From positions 1 to 41,618 of the IMG/VR virus record IMGVR_UViG_3300042987_001913: DNA of 41,618 nucleotides; one strand, 5' to 3'. Below are positions 7,438-13,353 of this stretch, one piece after another (positions within the stretch are counted from its first letter, which is position 1; each line of letters opens with the position of its first letter). Origin of the DNA: a virus. The translations under genes were made by a program, and so were the position numbers. The notes beneath the pieces were generated by a model. That model made no database searches, was not told the DNA's origin, and saw only the letters and a program-made list of their open reading frames with translations.

Positions 7438-7611
7438 CTAACCTTTCTGCTGCCTCTTTTTGGCAGCTGCGACTTCTTCTCGATCAATCGTTACCGTCCG
7501 CGGTGCCTCGATGCCGAGTCGCACTCGGTCTTTGTGAACCTCGAGAACCGTGACCGTGATGCCTCCGCTTAGCATCAATTTCTCTTTCAATTTCCGCGAC
7601 AAAACTAACAT
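7438..7611 (-). CDS. csrA: CsrA-family RNA-binding regulator carried by the phage
   Basis: The minus strand from ATG 7611 to TAG 7438 encodes 57 residues beginning MLVLSRKLKEKLMLSG. The CsrA hallmarks are in order: MLVLSRK, the I-T-V-T-V-L strand, V-R-L-G-I-E-A-P-R and VTIDREEV. CsrA dimers bind GGA in RNA hairpin loops, often blocking the ribosome-binding site. GGAG lies seven bases before the ATG. The leader (7612-7630) holds two GGA cores overlapping that SD and the start, which suggests possible autoregulation. It is the gene just before the exonuclease-annealase pair, seven bases upstream. Its small size explains why it could be overlooked. The identification is secure; its targets are not known. 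Confidence 0.92.
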   Translation of the reverse strand: MLVLSRKLKEKLMLSGGITVTVLEVHKDRVRLGIEAPRTVTIDREEVAAAKKRQQKG

Positions 7612-7632
7612 TCCATTGCTCCAATAAACGTC

Positions 7633-7950
7633 CTAAAGAACCACTTCCTCAGTTGTTGGGGTCGACTTACGAAAGACATCCCAAGAAAACTTGAGCGACC
7701 AGTCGTGATCGACTACCACAAACTCATCCATGCTTGATTTGTGATCTACTGTTGCCGGGTAGCCTGGAAACAACTTCTTGGCTGACTCAGCGCCGCGAAA
7801 GCCGAAACTGACACACGCACCACAATCCTTGTCCCACACGATCGCGATTACATCCGGCGCGTGCGGATGTGCATCGATCCAGCCAGACACTCGATCTAGC
7901 GCATCGCGAAACGCGCCAGCACGACTAACCTCAAAACCACAACCACTCAT
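7633..7950 (-). CDS. hypothetical early protein
   Basis: A 105-aa protein with the strand-rich pattern VIAIVWDKDCGACVSFGFRG and FVVVDHDWSLKFSWDVF. CGGAG lies just before the ATG. It is the first gene of the early operon after the terminator at 7967-7992 and is 21 bp upstream of csrA. I do not recognise the family. As the first early gene after a terminator it could be an antiterminator or an anti-host protein, but this is only positional inference. Confidence 0.5.
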   Translation of the reverse strand: MSGCGFEVSRAGAFRDALDRVSGWIDAHPHAPDVIAIVWDKDCGACVSFGFRGAESAKKLFPGYPATVDHKSSMDEFVVVDHDWSLKFSWDVFRKSTPTTEEVVL

Positions 7951-7966
7951 CTCCGCACCTCGAAAT

Positions 7967-7992
7967 AAAAAGCGCAGCGAAACGCTCGCTGC
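7967..7992 (-). terminator. intrinsic terminator between the control gene and the early operon
   Basis: On the minus strand GCAGCGA pairs with TCGCTGC (7 bp, loop GCGTT) and is followed by GCTTTTTATTT. It lies 40 bp after the stop of the zinc-knuckle regulator at 8032 and just before the gene starting at 7950. It could attenuate early transcription, as lambda tR1 does, or simply end the regulator transcript. Confidence 0.65.
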
Positions 7993-8031
7993 CAGCGGCT
8001 TAACCAGTGCTCCTGCACCGGGGAAAATCGT

Positions 8032-8436
8032 TTATTGCTTTGCGTAAATCTCTTTAGTCACCGGATTGCTTGGGCTGCCGCCGCCAGGTTCGGACACCAG
8101 CAGCTTGCCTTCCGCAATTCGCTGCGCTTCGGTGGTTTTTCCGTTAGCGACACTTCGCATCGTTGCGCGGTAGCATCGCTCGTGACACCCACGCACAACT
8201 CGCGTCTCGTCCAAAGGCTCCATGCAAGCAACGCACAGATTTTTAGTCTCAGCCTTTGCAAGTCGCTCTTTCGCTTCGTCGTTCAATTCGATTTGCATAC
8301 CGCTGAAATCCACTGTTGACCAAGAAACGCCTGCCTCACGTAAGGAAACATACCTCGCATCCATAGTGGTGTCAAGCGTAGCGTCCATTGTGGATACGTA
8401 CGTGGTGTCTTCGTTTGATTTGCAAGTCTTTGCCAT
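8032..8436 (-). CDS. zinc-knuckle protein, leftward member of a divergent paralogue pair
   Basis: A 134-aa protein. The core has Cys68, Cys71, Cys84, His85 and Cys88 (CVACMEPLD, then VVRGCHERCYR): C-x2-C-x12-CH-x2-C, a probable zinc site. It continues with RSVANGKTTEAQRIAEGKLL and a Gly/Pro/Ser tail. The plus-strand gene at 8450 has the same core and the same spacing to a TE-A-E-G block, so the two are paralogues. The N-terminus contains four-residue repeats (EDTT-YVST-MDAT-LDTT-MDAR) matching 12-bp DNA repeats. It lies where a temperate phage would keep Cro or the repressor. No clear SD is seen. DNA binding is inferred from position, not shown by a known fold. Confidence 0.65.
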   Translation of the reverse strand: MAKTCKSNEDTTYVSTMDATLDTTMDARYVSLREAGVSWSTVDFSGMQIELNDEAKERLAKAETKNLCVACMEPLDETRVVRGCHERCYRATMRSVANGKTTEAQRIAEGKLLVSEPGGGSPSNPVTKEIYAKQ

Positions 8437-8473
8437 TTAAGCACTTGCGGTGGACACTACGGTGGACAAGAAT
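8366..8473. repeat. 12-bp phased GTGG repeats across the divergent start region (possible operators)
   Basis: On the plus strand GTGG occurs at 8366, 8390, 8402, 8450 and 8462, with GTAG at 8378. All spacings are multiples of 12. Units such as GTGGTGTCAAGC, GTGGATACGTAC, GTGGTGTCTTCG and GTGGACACTACG share a GTGG-(T/A)-x-x-C theme. The array covers the 5' ends of both divergent paralogue genes. Because 12 bp is four codons, it is also read as tetrapeptide repeats in the leftward protein. It could be a multi-site operator, an iteron set, or only a coding repeat. Confidence 0.5.
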
Positions 8474-8917
8474 TTTGCTATGGATGCTGACGCAATCGCG
8501 AGACAAATCAAAAAGCTGATCGTGGAGCTAACCGTGCTTGAACGGATGGTCAGCGAAGGAGTGCCCACATTTCCTGCTGACCGGCTGACGCTTGTTGCTG
8601 AGAAGGTGTGCCTTAATTGCAACAAACCACTCGGCAAAAGTCGCGACGTTCGCGGTTGCCATGAATACTGCTACAAGCAGGTCAAATCTTCGATTAAAGC
8701 AGGAGAAATGACCGAATTTGAAGCAGTTGAAGCCGGTTTAGTGCTACCAAAAGAAGTTGGTGGCGGGCGAAAGCCAACAGGCACTCAGCTTGCAAAGCTT
8801 CTGGCCCAAAAAAGCGAAGAAGCACGCATTGAAAGCTTGGCATCAAAAGACGACCCTACGCGGAAATCTGGCGCTTCCGGCAGACGCGCCCGCAAGACAA
8901 AAGGCGCCGAGGGCTAG
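8450..8917 (+). CDS. zinc-knuckle protein, rightward member of the divergent paralogue pair
   Basis: A 155-aa protein from GTG 8450; ATG 8480 (MDADAIARQ) is an equally possible start and would leave more room for a promoter. The core has Cys54, Cys57, Cys70, His71 and Cys74 (CLNCNKPLG, then DVRGCHEYCYK), the same zinc pattern as the leftward protein. The shared continuation is SSIKAGEMTEFEAVEAGLVL. Helices precede it (IARQIKKLIVELTVLERMV). The basic tail (RKSGASGRRARKTKGAEG) suits nucleic-acid binding. It opens the plus-strand lysogeny-side genes, so the pair may form the phage genetic switch. That function is inference. Confidence 0.7.
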   Translation: MDTTVDKNFAMDADAIARQIKKLIVELTVLERMVSEGVPTFPADRLTLVAEKVCLNCNKPLGKSRDVRGCHEYCYKQVKSSIKAGEMTEFEAVEAGLVLPKEVGGGRKPTGTQLAKLLAQKSEEARIESLASKDDPTRKSGASGRRARKTKGAEG

Positions 8918-9059
8918 ATTCGATTCGCACAATTACCGGTCTTCTACCGAGCTTCGCGTAGATTTTTCCCAAAGCAAAAGCAGTGTCTCTGTCGTAAGAC
9001 TGCCGCAGCCAGTATTGATTGCCATTCACAGTAAATTTAATCACATAAACCTTGATCAT
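8856..9059 (-). CDS. possible small basic protein, convergent with the preceding gene
   Basis: A 67-aa frame starting MIKVYVIKFTVNGNQYWLRQ. A good AGAGAGGTG lies about six bases before the ATG at 9059. The first 45 residues have a convincing strand-helix-strand pattern (YVIKFTVNGNQYWLRQSY, then DTAFALGKIYAKLGRRPVIV), and the tail is Arg-rich. The last 62 bases overlap the 3' end of the plus-strand zinc-knuckle gene, which is unusual. A possible plus-strand terminator (8943-8967) also falls within it. I rate the gene as likely but not certain. Confidence 0.5.
   Translation of the reverse strand: MIKVYVIKFTVNGNQYWLRQSYDRDTAFALGKIYAKLGRRPVIVRIESSPRRLLSCGRVCRKRQISA
8943..8967 (+). terminator. 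possible intrinsic terminator, plus strand
   Basis: TCTAC-CGA pairs with TCG-C-GTAGA (one bulged base, loop GCT), followed by TTTTT. It lies 26 bp after the stop of the plus-strand zinc-knuckle gene. It would separate that gene from the HTH genes starting at 9346. The stem is modest. Confidence 0.4.
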
Positions 9060-9255
9060 TGATGCACCTCTCTGACGAATGGACGGCATCATGCCCGCCT
9101 TATCCGATCGCATCAGTGTCATGTAGCAGCGGACACGTTTGGTCACTATCTAGGCCAAGTAACAAAATCAACGGATCCAGTAGGCATCCCAGAAAAGACC
9201 GACAATCCAGATTTGGCAGATTTAATCTCAGATTGCGCTAGTCACAGATGCAGGG

Positions 9256-9283
9256 TTGACTGCTGTCTCGCCTGCGGTACCAT
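9256..9283 (+). promoter_or_regulatory. candidate sigma70-type promoter for the plus-strand HTH genes
   Basis: TTGACT (9256-9261) is followed after 16 bases by TACCAT (9278-9283). That is 5 of 6 and 4 of 6 matches to the -35 and -10 consensus. A transcript would start near 9290, about 55 bases before the ATG at 9346. The rest of 9060-9345 shows no convincing gene on either strand. Confidence 0.4.
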
Positions 9284-9345
9284 ATCCATCGCTTAACCAG
9301 ATCCTGCTGCCGGACTCCAATGGATTTCAGAGTCAGGTGGCCATC

Positions 9346-9624
9346 ATGCTACTCAAAGCCAAACAGGTTGCGCAGCAGCTCAACTGCGGTGTGACTACCG
9401 TTCTAACTTTGGCCCGGTCTGGTGATCTCCCGGCGGTCAAGCTCAATCCGACCAAGCCCAACTCTGAATGGCGATTTCGCCAGGAAGACGTTGAGGCGTT
9501 TCTGCAGCGGGCTACCTATCGGGCAGCCATAGTGCCTATGCCAATGGCCACTTCCACCTTAGGGCCCAGGCCTGGATTGCCCATGCTGGATCGCATTTGC
9601 GCTCGCAAAGGAATCCAGCGCTAA
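9346..9624 (+). CDS. excisionase-like helix-turn-helix protein (Xis candidate)
   Basis: A 92-aa protein starting MLLKAKQVAQQLNCGVTTVL, with AGGTGG about six bases before the ATG. Residues 3-55 match the MerR/excisionase-type domain (helix_turn_helix_17): LKAKQVAQQLNCGVTTVLTL, then ARSGDLPAVKL, then EWRFRQEDVEAFL. Such small proteins recognise short DNA sites and, beside an integrase, often act as the excision directionality factor. The tail (PMATSTLGPRPGLP) is flexible. It opens a three-gene plus-strand unit that runs towards the integrase. Xis is the best guess from fold and position. Confidence 0.65.
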   Translation: MLLKAKQVAQQLNCGVTTVLTLARSGDLPAVKLNPTKPNSEWRFRQEDVEAFLQRATYRAAIVPMPMATSTLGPRPGLPMLDRICARKGIQR

Positions 9625-9851
9625 TGTTCTCGCGGGGCGATCTCGTCGACTGGAACGACACTGACATCGTCGAACTCTGGCGAGAGCGGGTCGCCATGCG
9701 GCTAATGCCGATTACAGGTCGGCAGGAGACAGTGAGCGATGTGCGGCAGGCTGAGTATCTAGCAGCTAAGGAAATTAGGCAGTGGGTAGGGAAAAGGCAG
9801 CTACCGCACGAGATTTTGCAATGTTTTCATAAGCTAAGGCAGGCAACATGA
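9624..9851 (+). CDS. small hypothetical protein of the lysogeny region
   Basis: A 75-aa protein starting MFSRGDLVDWNDTDIVELWR. Its ATG overlaps the TAA of the excisionase-like gene (TAATG), and AAAGGAA lies about 11 bases upstream. It is helical and charged (SDVRQAEYLAAKEIRQWVGK). I do not recognise the family. It may be part of a control unit with the two HTH proteins around it. Confidence 0.6.
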   Translation: MFSRGDLVDWNDTDIVELWRERVAMRLMPITGRQETVSDVRQAEYLAAKEIRQWVGKRQLPHEILQCFHKLRQAT

Positions 9852-10294
9852 ATGCAATTACATTTCGTCAAAAGCAGACAGCAAAGCTTCGCCAGCAATG
9901 TCGGGAAATGATGCAAGCAGGCATGGCGATTTCTGACATAGCCGAACAGCTTGGCGTTGTAGTCAGTACCGTCCACAATCACACGCGCGACTTAAAGCGA
10001 ACGAAAAAAACATATTGCGGATGCAAGCCCAAAACCTATAACGACTGGCTTGATCCCGACGACGAGGCTAACGTCCATCAATTTTGGGTACCATCGCCGG
10101 AAGAAATTGCACGAGTTGGTGAGGAGCTACGGAAGCTGCGAAAGCAACGCGAGGAAGAAACGGAGCTGACAATCCAAAAAATGGAGCGACTTGGCGACGA
10201 GCGCCGGTGGGCAAAAGCGGCGGTCAAACGTAATGCGAAAAGTCTAGCTAGGCGTATAGCGTCGAGCAGCGGCCAGCCGGACAGCGGCCAGTAA
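9848..10294 (+). CDS. helix-turn-helix regulatory protein
   Basis: A 148-aa protein whose ATG overlaps the preceding stop (ATGA). Residues about 8-45 form an HTH of the resolvase/sigma-like type: AKLRQQCREMMQAGMAISDI, then AEQLGVVVSTVHNHTRDLKR. The middle has a short Cys pair (YCGCK). The C-terminal half is a charged coiled coil (IARVGEELRKLRKQREEETE). The last 51 bases overlap the convergent integrase gene. It may regulate integrase or the lysogenic state. The HTH is clear; the target is not. Confidence 0.6.
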   Translation: MNAITFRQKQTAKLRQQCREMMQAGMAISDIAEQLGVVVSTVHNHTRDLKRTKKTYCGCKPKTYNDWLDPDDEANVHQFWVPSPEEIARVGEELRKLRKQREEETELTIQKMERLGDERRWAKAAVKRNAKSLARRIASSSGQPDSGQ

Positions 10295-11305
10295 ATGATT
10301 GGAATGCTGATCCAAATGGCCGTATCTTTGCGAGACCATGCGAGTGTCAGTATGTCCCATCAATGCTGACACGGTGGCAATATGGCTGCCGGCCAGTAGC
10401 GACTCAGTCGCAAATGTGTGCCGATAAGCATACAGCGTGAGCCCGTCTGGCAGCTTGAGCCTCTTTCGCAGCCGGCGAAATCGCTGCTCGGCGGTATTTT
10501 TCTTCCAGGGATCGCCATCCGCTGTAGTGAATAAGTGATCTTTGCAGCGACTGGCGAGCAGTATGCGTGTCAGCGTCTGTAGACACGGGTTGAGGTACAC
10601 TTTTAGGTGACGGCCTGTGCGCTTTGCTGTTTTGTGGCTGGCAAAAGCCCAGGCAGTACAATCTGGCAGCACATTAACGCGAGTAACCTCTCGGATTTGC
10701 TGCGGTCGAGCGCCACACTGCATTGCGATTAGAAACAGCCCAAAAGACTTGTCGTCCACGCACTTCATAGTCTCGGTAACCAGCTCGGAGTGTGTGCTGG
10801 AATCGATCGTCACCGCCCGCGGAGGCCCCTCGCTTACCGAGAACGCAAACAGAGGATTCTTGCTTACCCTACCAGTGCCGTGGGCCCAGCGCATCACTCG
10901 CTTAATCGCCGCCGCCGCGTCCCGTCTGGTAGATTGTTTCCAGGTCTTAGGCTCGCCTTGCGTGCCGTTCTTTCGCAGTCTTCCAGGCTTAGGCTCATCG
11001 AGCCACTTGGCCACCATGCCGGGCGTAAGCTCGATCGCGGCCAGGCCATCAGCCGCCGGCAGAAACGCAGCCAGGTAGCCACCCACTTGGTTTAGCTTAC
11101 TCTCTGGCAACAAATGAACATGCTCCTGCAGCCAGGCTTCGGCCAAGACGGCAAATGAAGACCGGTCGCTGATCGACTGCAGATCGAGCATTTGAGCCCA
11201 CTGGGTATGGGCCTTTGTTTCGTCAGGATCGAGGCGAATAAATCGGCCAGCGCCGTCTTTGACGTACCAACAGCCATGAGAAGCACGATAGAAGGGTTTT
11301 CGCAT
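10244..11305 (-). CDS. int: tyrosine-recombinase integrase
   Basis: A 353-aa protein with a CGGAG SD about eight bases before the ATG. The N-terminal part (1-160) holds arm- and core-binding domains, including VRWAHGTGRVSKNPLF-like helices. The catalytic domain has Arg200 (CGARPQQIREV), Lys in the beta-hairpin near 225, Arg295 (LYAYRHTFATE), His318 (ALMGHTDTRMV) and Tyr328 (SQRYGHLDQ). The usual box-II His (H-x-x-R) is Tyr292 here, a variant common in planctomycete-type recombinases by family knowledge. It catalyses integration at attP, which lies about 150 bp upstream of its start. It is transcribed towards the control genes. Confidence 0.92.
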   Translation of the reverse strand: MRKPFYRASHGCWYVKDGAGRFIRLDPDETKAHTQWAQMLDLQSISDRSSFAVLAEAWLQEHVHLLPESKLNQVGGYLAAFLPAADGLAAIELTPGMVAKWLDEPKPGRLRKNGTQGEPKTWKQSTRRDAAAAIKRVMRWAHGTGRVSKNPLFAFSVSEGPPRAVTIDSSTHSELVTETMKCVDDKSFGLFLIAMQCGARPQQIREVTRVNVLPDCTAWAFASHKTAKRTGRHLKVYLNPCLQTLTRILLASRCKDHLFTTADGDPWKKNTAEQRFRRLRKRLKLPDGLTLYAYRHTFATESLLAGSHIATVSALMGHTDTRMVSQRYGHLDQHSNHLLAAVRLAAARRYTPS

Positions 11306-11385
11306 TTTACTGACTCCGCGCGAGAGCCAATGTTAGCGATTCCGCTGGACACGTTTGGTCAGAAGTGCCACAGGCTGCGGCACTC

Positions 11386-11407
11386 TTTGGTGCCATTTTG
11401 GTGCCAA
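11386..11407 (+). repeat. paired arm-type repeat on the integrase side of attP
   Basis: Two adjacent 11-bp units, TTTGGTGCCAT and TTTGGTGCCAA. The same pair recurs at 11589-11610 on the other side of the tRNA-derived core, as expected for integrase arm-binding sites. Confidence 0.7.
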
Positions 11408-11454
11408 GATTTTCGGGCACCGAAGAAATCTTGCGTATTTGCAAGGGATTTTAA

Positions 11455-11496
11455 TGGGCGAGGAGGGACTCGAACCCCCGACATCTACTTTGTAAG
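11455..11496 (-). other. attP core: 3' half of a tRNA-Val(TAC) gene
   Basis: On the minus strand the bases read anticodon loop CTTACAA (anticodon TAC), stem AGTAG, variable loop, a T-arm with GGTTCGAGTCCC, and acceptor end CTCGCCC plus discriminator A. That is the anticodon-to-3'-end half of a tRNA-Val. The 5' half is missing: the bases before the loop do not pair with AGTAG, and no D-arm follows. This is what a phage att core looks like when it restores the tRNA gene on integration. Together with the flanking repeats and the neighbouring integrase, it defines attP. The intergenic stretch 11306-11632 holds nothing else that I recognise as a gene. Confidence 0.85.
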
Positions 11497-11588
11497 CGAC
11501 AGAATAGCAGCACAAAACATCAAAATCTCTGGGTTTTTAGCGCATCCAGCCCGCGCAAAGGTGTGAAAAACGTGTTAGTTAGCGGTGG

Positions 11589-11610
11589 TTTGGTGCCAAA
11601 ATGGTGCCAA
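11589..11610 (+). repeat. paired arm-type repeat on the structural-gene side of attP
   Basis: Units TTTGGTGCCAA and AATGGTGCCAA, near-identical and in the same orientation as the pair at 11386-11407. The two pairs flank the core at roughly 50 and 90 bp. Confidence 0.7.
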
Positions 11611-11632
11611 GGATTCGTATGCACAAGATGTT

Positions 11633-12109
11633 TTAGAGGCGATTCCTTCCCCAATGTTTTTCGGCTTCCTGTAACGCGAGATTAGGCTTGCCTAGCTTTT
11701 GGTTGACCGCATTATGTATGCGAACCGTCCATTCAAAAAACTCCGCAGCAGATTCTAGGTTAGGCATATTACCCGGTAGTGTCAGCAAGTCGCGAAAGGT
11801 ACCTTTGCATGAGCAGCCGAAGCTGGGGATTCGCGCGATCCACTCGTCTAGCCATTTGGCTGTATCTACTTTGCTCCATTCCGCCGGCGCGTAGCTGTGC
11901 AGCTCTGACCATAGGCCGCGAAATCGCTCTATTCGATCCCTGGCTAGTTCCGCTGGGTTTCTATAGTCGACAGGCTGACCAGGCCCGCGCCCAGCCTCCC
12001 AGGCTGACCAGTAATCCTGTCGAGTGCGGCACAGCTCAAGCCACCTGTCGGTCTTGTGAACGGCATGTCTGGCGCAGTAGCCAGCAGCTGAGCAAGCGCA
12101 TTCGGTCAT
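11633..12109 (-). CDS. Erv1/ALR-like sulfhydryl-oxidase-type protein with CxC in place of CxxC
   Basis: A 158-aa protein. The C-terminal half reads like the Erv1/ALR FAD-binding core: PSFGCSCKGTF (Cys99, Cys101), then LESAAEFFEWTVRIHNAVN, QKLGKP, and a final EKHW. Trp127, His132, Asn133 and Asn136 match W-x4-HNxVNxxLGKP of that family. The active-site pair is Cys-x-Cys, not Cys-x-x-Cys, and no second shuttle disulfide is obvious. The N-terminus has CACSAAGYCARH, a CxC-x5-C-x2-H cluster that may bind zinc. It overlaps the Cys-rich tail-protein gene by four bases and ends the virion operon. Disulfide formation in that neighbour is attractive but unproven. Confidence 0.5.
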   Translation of the reverse strand: MTECACSAAGYCARHAVHKTDRWLELCRTRQDYWSAWEAGRGPGQPVDYRNPAELARDRIERFRGLWSELHSYAPAEWSKVDTAKWLDEWIARIPSFGCSCKGTFRDLLTLPGNMPNLESAAEFFEWTVRIHNAVNQKLGKPNLALQEAEKHWGRNRL

Positions 12110-13350
12110 TCAGTGATCTCAACCGAAAAGTTGTACTCGTATAACTCGCCATCTACGCCAACAGTATTGTCATGGTAACCCGTTTCGGAGCATAAAAACG
12201 CCTGAGTGCTAAAGATCAGTTGCCGTTCCTTGAACGGTGGAAACCGCAACAGAATCGGATTACAGGTACTGGTTGCCAGAGAGATGGCATTGGTGCGACT
12301 GTTATTGGGCCCAACGGTCACAAAATCAAGCGTTTCATCGTAGGCGATGTCGAAGCCCAGATAGTCACCAAGGCCAGTTGGGTCTAGCGTCGAAAATGGA
12401 AAGCTAGTGCCGTAGTCTGTCCAAAAAACCATAGCTAATCGCATTTTTGGATAGCCTGCGCCATAGTTGTCGCCGTAGGCGTAATCGCAATCGAGCCTCC
12501 AAAGATAATAGAAATCGTCTCGAGTAATGGTGTCGCTGAGCCAGACGCGCTTTGCGGCAGAATCAATGATACTTGGCGTATCAAAATTGGTGCCTCCAGT
12601 CTCCCATTTTGCATTCAGAGTAAAAGACGCAGGTATACCAGGGCAGTCTCCGCCATTGGTCAACGTCAGCGTCAACGTATCTGGCCAGCACTTGACGATA
12701 GCGCTGTAGCCAAACCCCTCCACGCAGAGACATTCGCAATATGGGCAGTTGCGATTGTCGATCCAATGAATTTCGTAAAGCCAGTCGTCAAAGTCCCCCT
12801 CGAGGAAGCTGAAATTGCCCAGACCGTCAAAGCATCTTGCCGCTCCGGTGTCGTCGATGCAGATTTCAGCTTCATAAATGTCGTCTGGCAGTCCTCCCTG
12901 TAATGCGGTGAATGCTGTAGCCTGCACGCCAGGCACGTAGCATAGGCCACCAATCACAGGATTCTCAGTTCCCATGGCAAAACCAGAGACGGTCTTGGTA
13001 TTGCCGCTGCCCTCAATCTCGAGAGTAACATCAAAACCACCTGGAGACGTTTCTGTTAATGTCCATGTCGCTTCGACAGCACCGTCCAGAGGATCGCCTG
13101 CACGCACCTTGTAAACTTTGCCATCCGCTGGATTAGCCAGTACAAAATTGGAACGGAAAGATCCCAGAGGAGCCCATGCCGGGTGGCAAATTGTGGTGGC
13201 CAACACGCCAGGCGTAACGCAGACAAGAACACCGTCTACGATCTCCCACTCACCAGATTCCACACTCCAACCCGAGCCAATTTCGGATCGCTCGAAATAG
13301 TCTTCGCCAAGAAAGCAAGTACGTTGACAGCAGCAGCGTTTAGTGGGCAC
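12106..13350 (-). CDS. cysteine-rich tail-tip or receptor-binding candidate
   Basis: A 414-aa protein from GTG 13350, with AGGAGG about six bases upstream. It opens with a Cys cluster (KRCCCQRTC), then a jelly-roll-like region (GSGWSVESGEWEIVDGVLVC). A second cluster, RNCPYCECLCVEG, lies in the middle. I count about 18 Cys in all, very high for a phage protein. No enzyme motif or signal peptide is seen. It lies at the distal end of the tail genes after a hub-like protein, where tail-tip or receptor-binding proteins are usual. Disulfides or bound metal may stabilise it outside the cell. The next gene is the Erv-like protein. Confidence 0.55.
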   Translation of the reverse strand: MPTKRCCCQRTCFLGEDYFERSEIGSGWSVESGEWEIVDGVLVCVTPGVLATTICHPAWAPLGSFRSNFVLANPADGKVYKVRAGDPLDGAVEATWTLTETSPGGFDVTLEIEGSGNTKTVSGFAMGTENPVIGGLCYVPGVQATAFTALQGGLPDDIYEAEICIDDTGAARCFDGLGNFSFLEGDFDDWLYEIHWIDNRNCPYCECLCVEGFGYSAIVKCWPDTLTLTLTNGGDCPGIPASFTLNAKWETGGTNFDTPSIIDSAAKRVWLSDTITRDDFYYLWRLDCDYAYGDNYGAGYPKMRLAMVFWTDYGTSFPFSTLDPTGLGDYLGFDIAYDETLDFVTVGPNNSRTNAISLATSTCNPILLRFPPFKERQLIFSTQAFLCSETGYHDNTVGVDGELYEYNFSVEITE

Positions 13351-13353
13351 GCG

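Noticed and set aside
9059-9241. 60-aa plus-strand frame
   Set aside because: Ser/Arg/Pro-rich with no RBS and no structure-like pattern; probably non-coding leader of the HTH genes.
11455-11500. A functional tRNA-Val gene
   Set aside because: Only the anticodon-to-3' half is present; the 5' anticodon stem, D-arm and 5' acceptor are missing. It is an att core, not a working tRNA.
11306-11632. A prophage-chromosome boundary
   Set aside because: Genes on both sides are phage genes in one consistent layout, so no host flank is visible at the att core.
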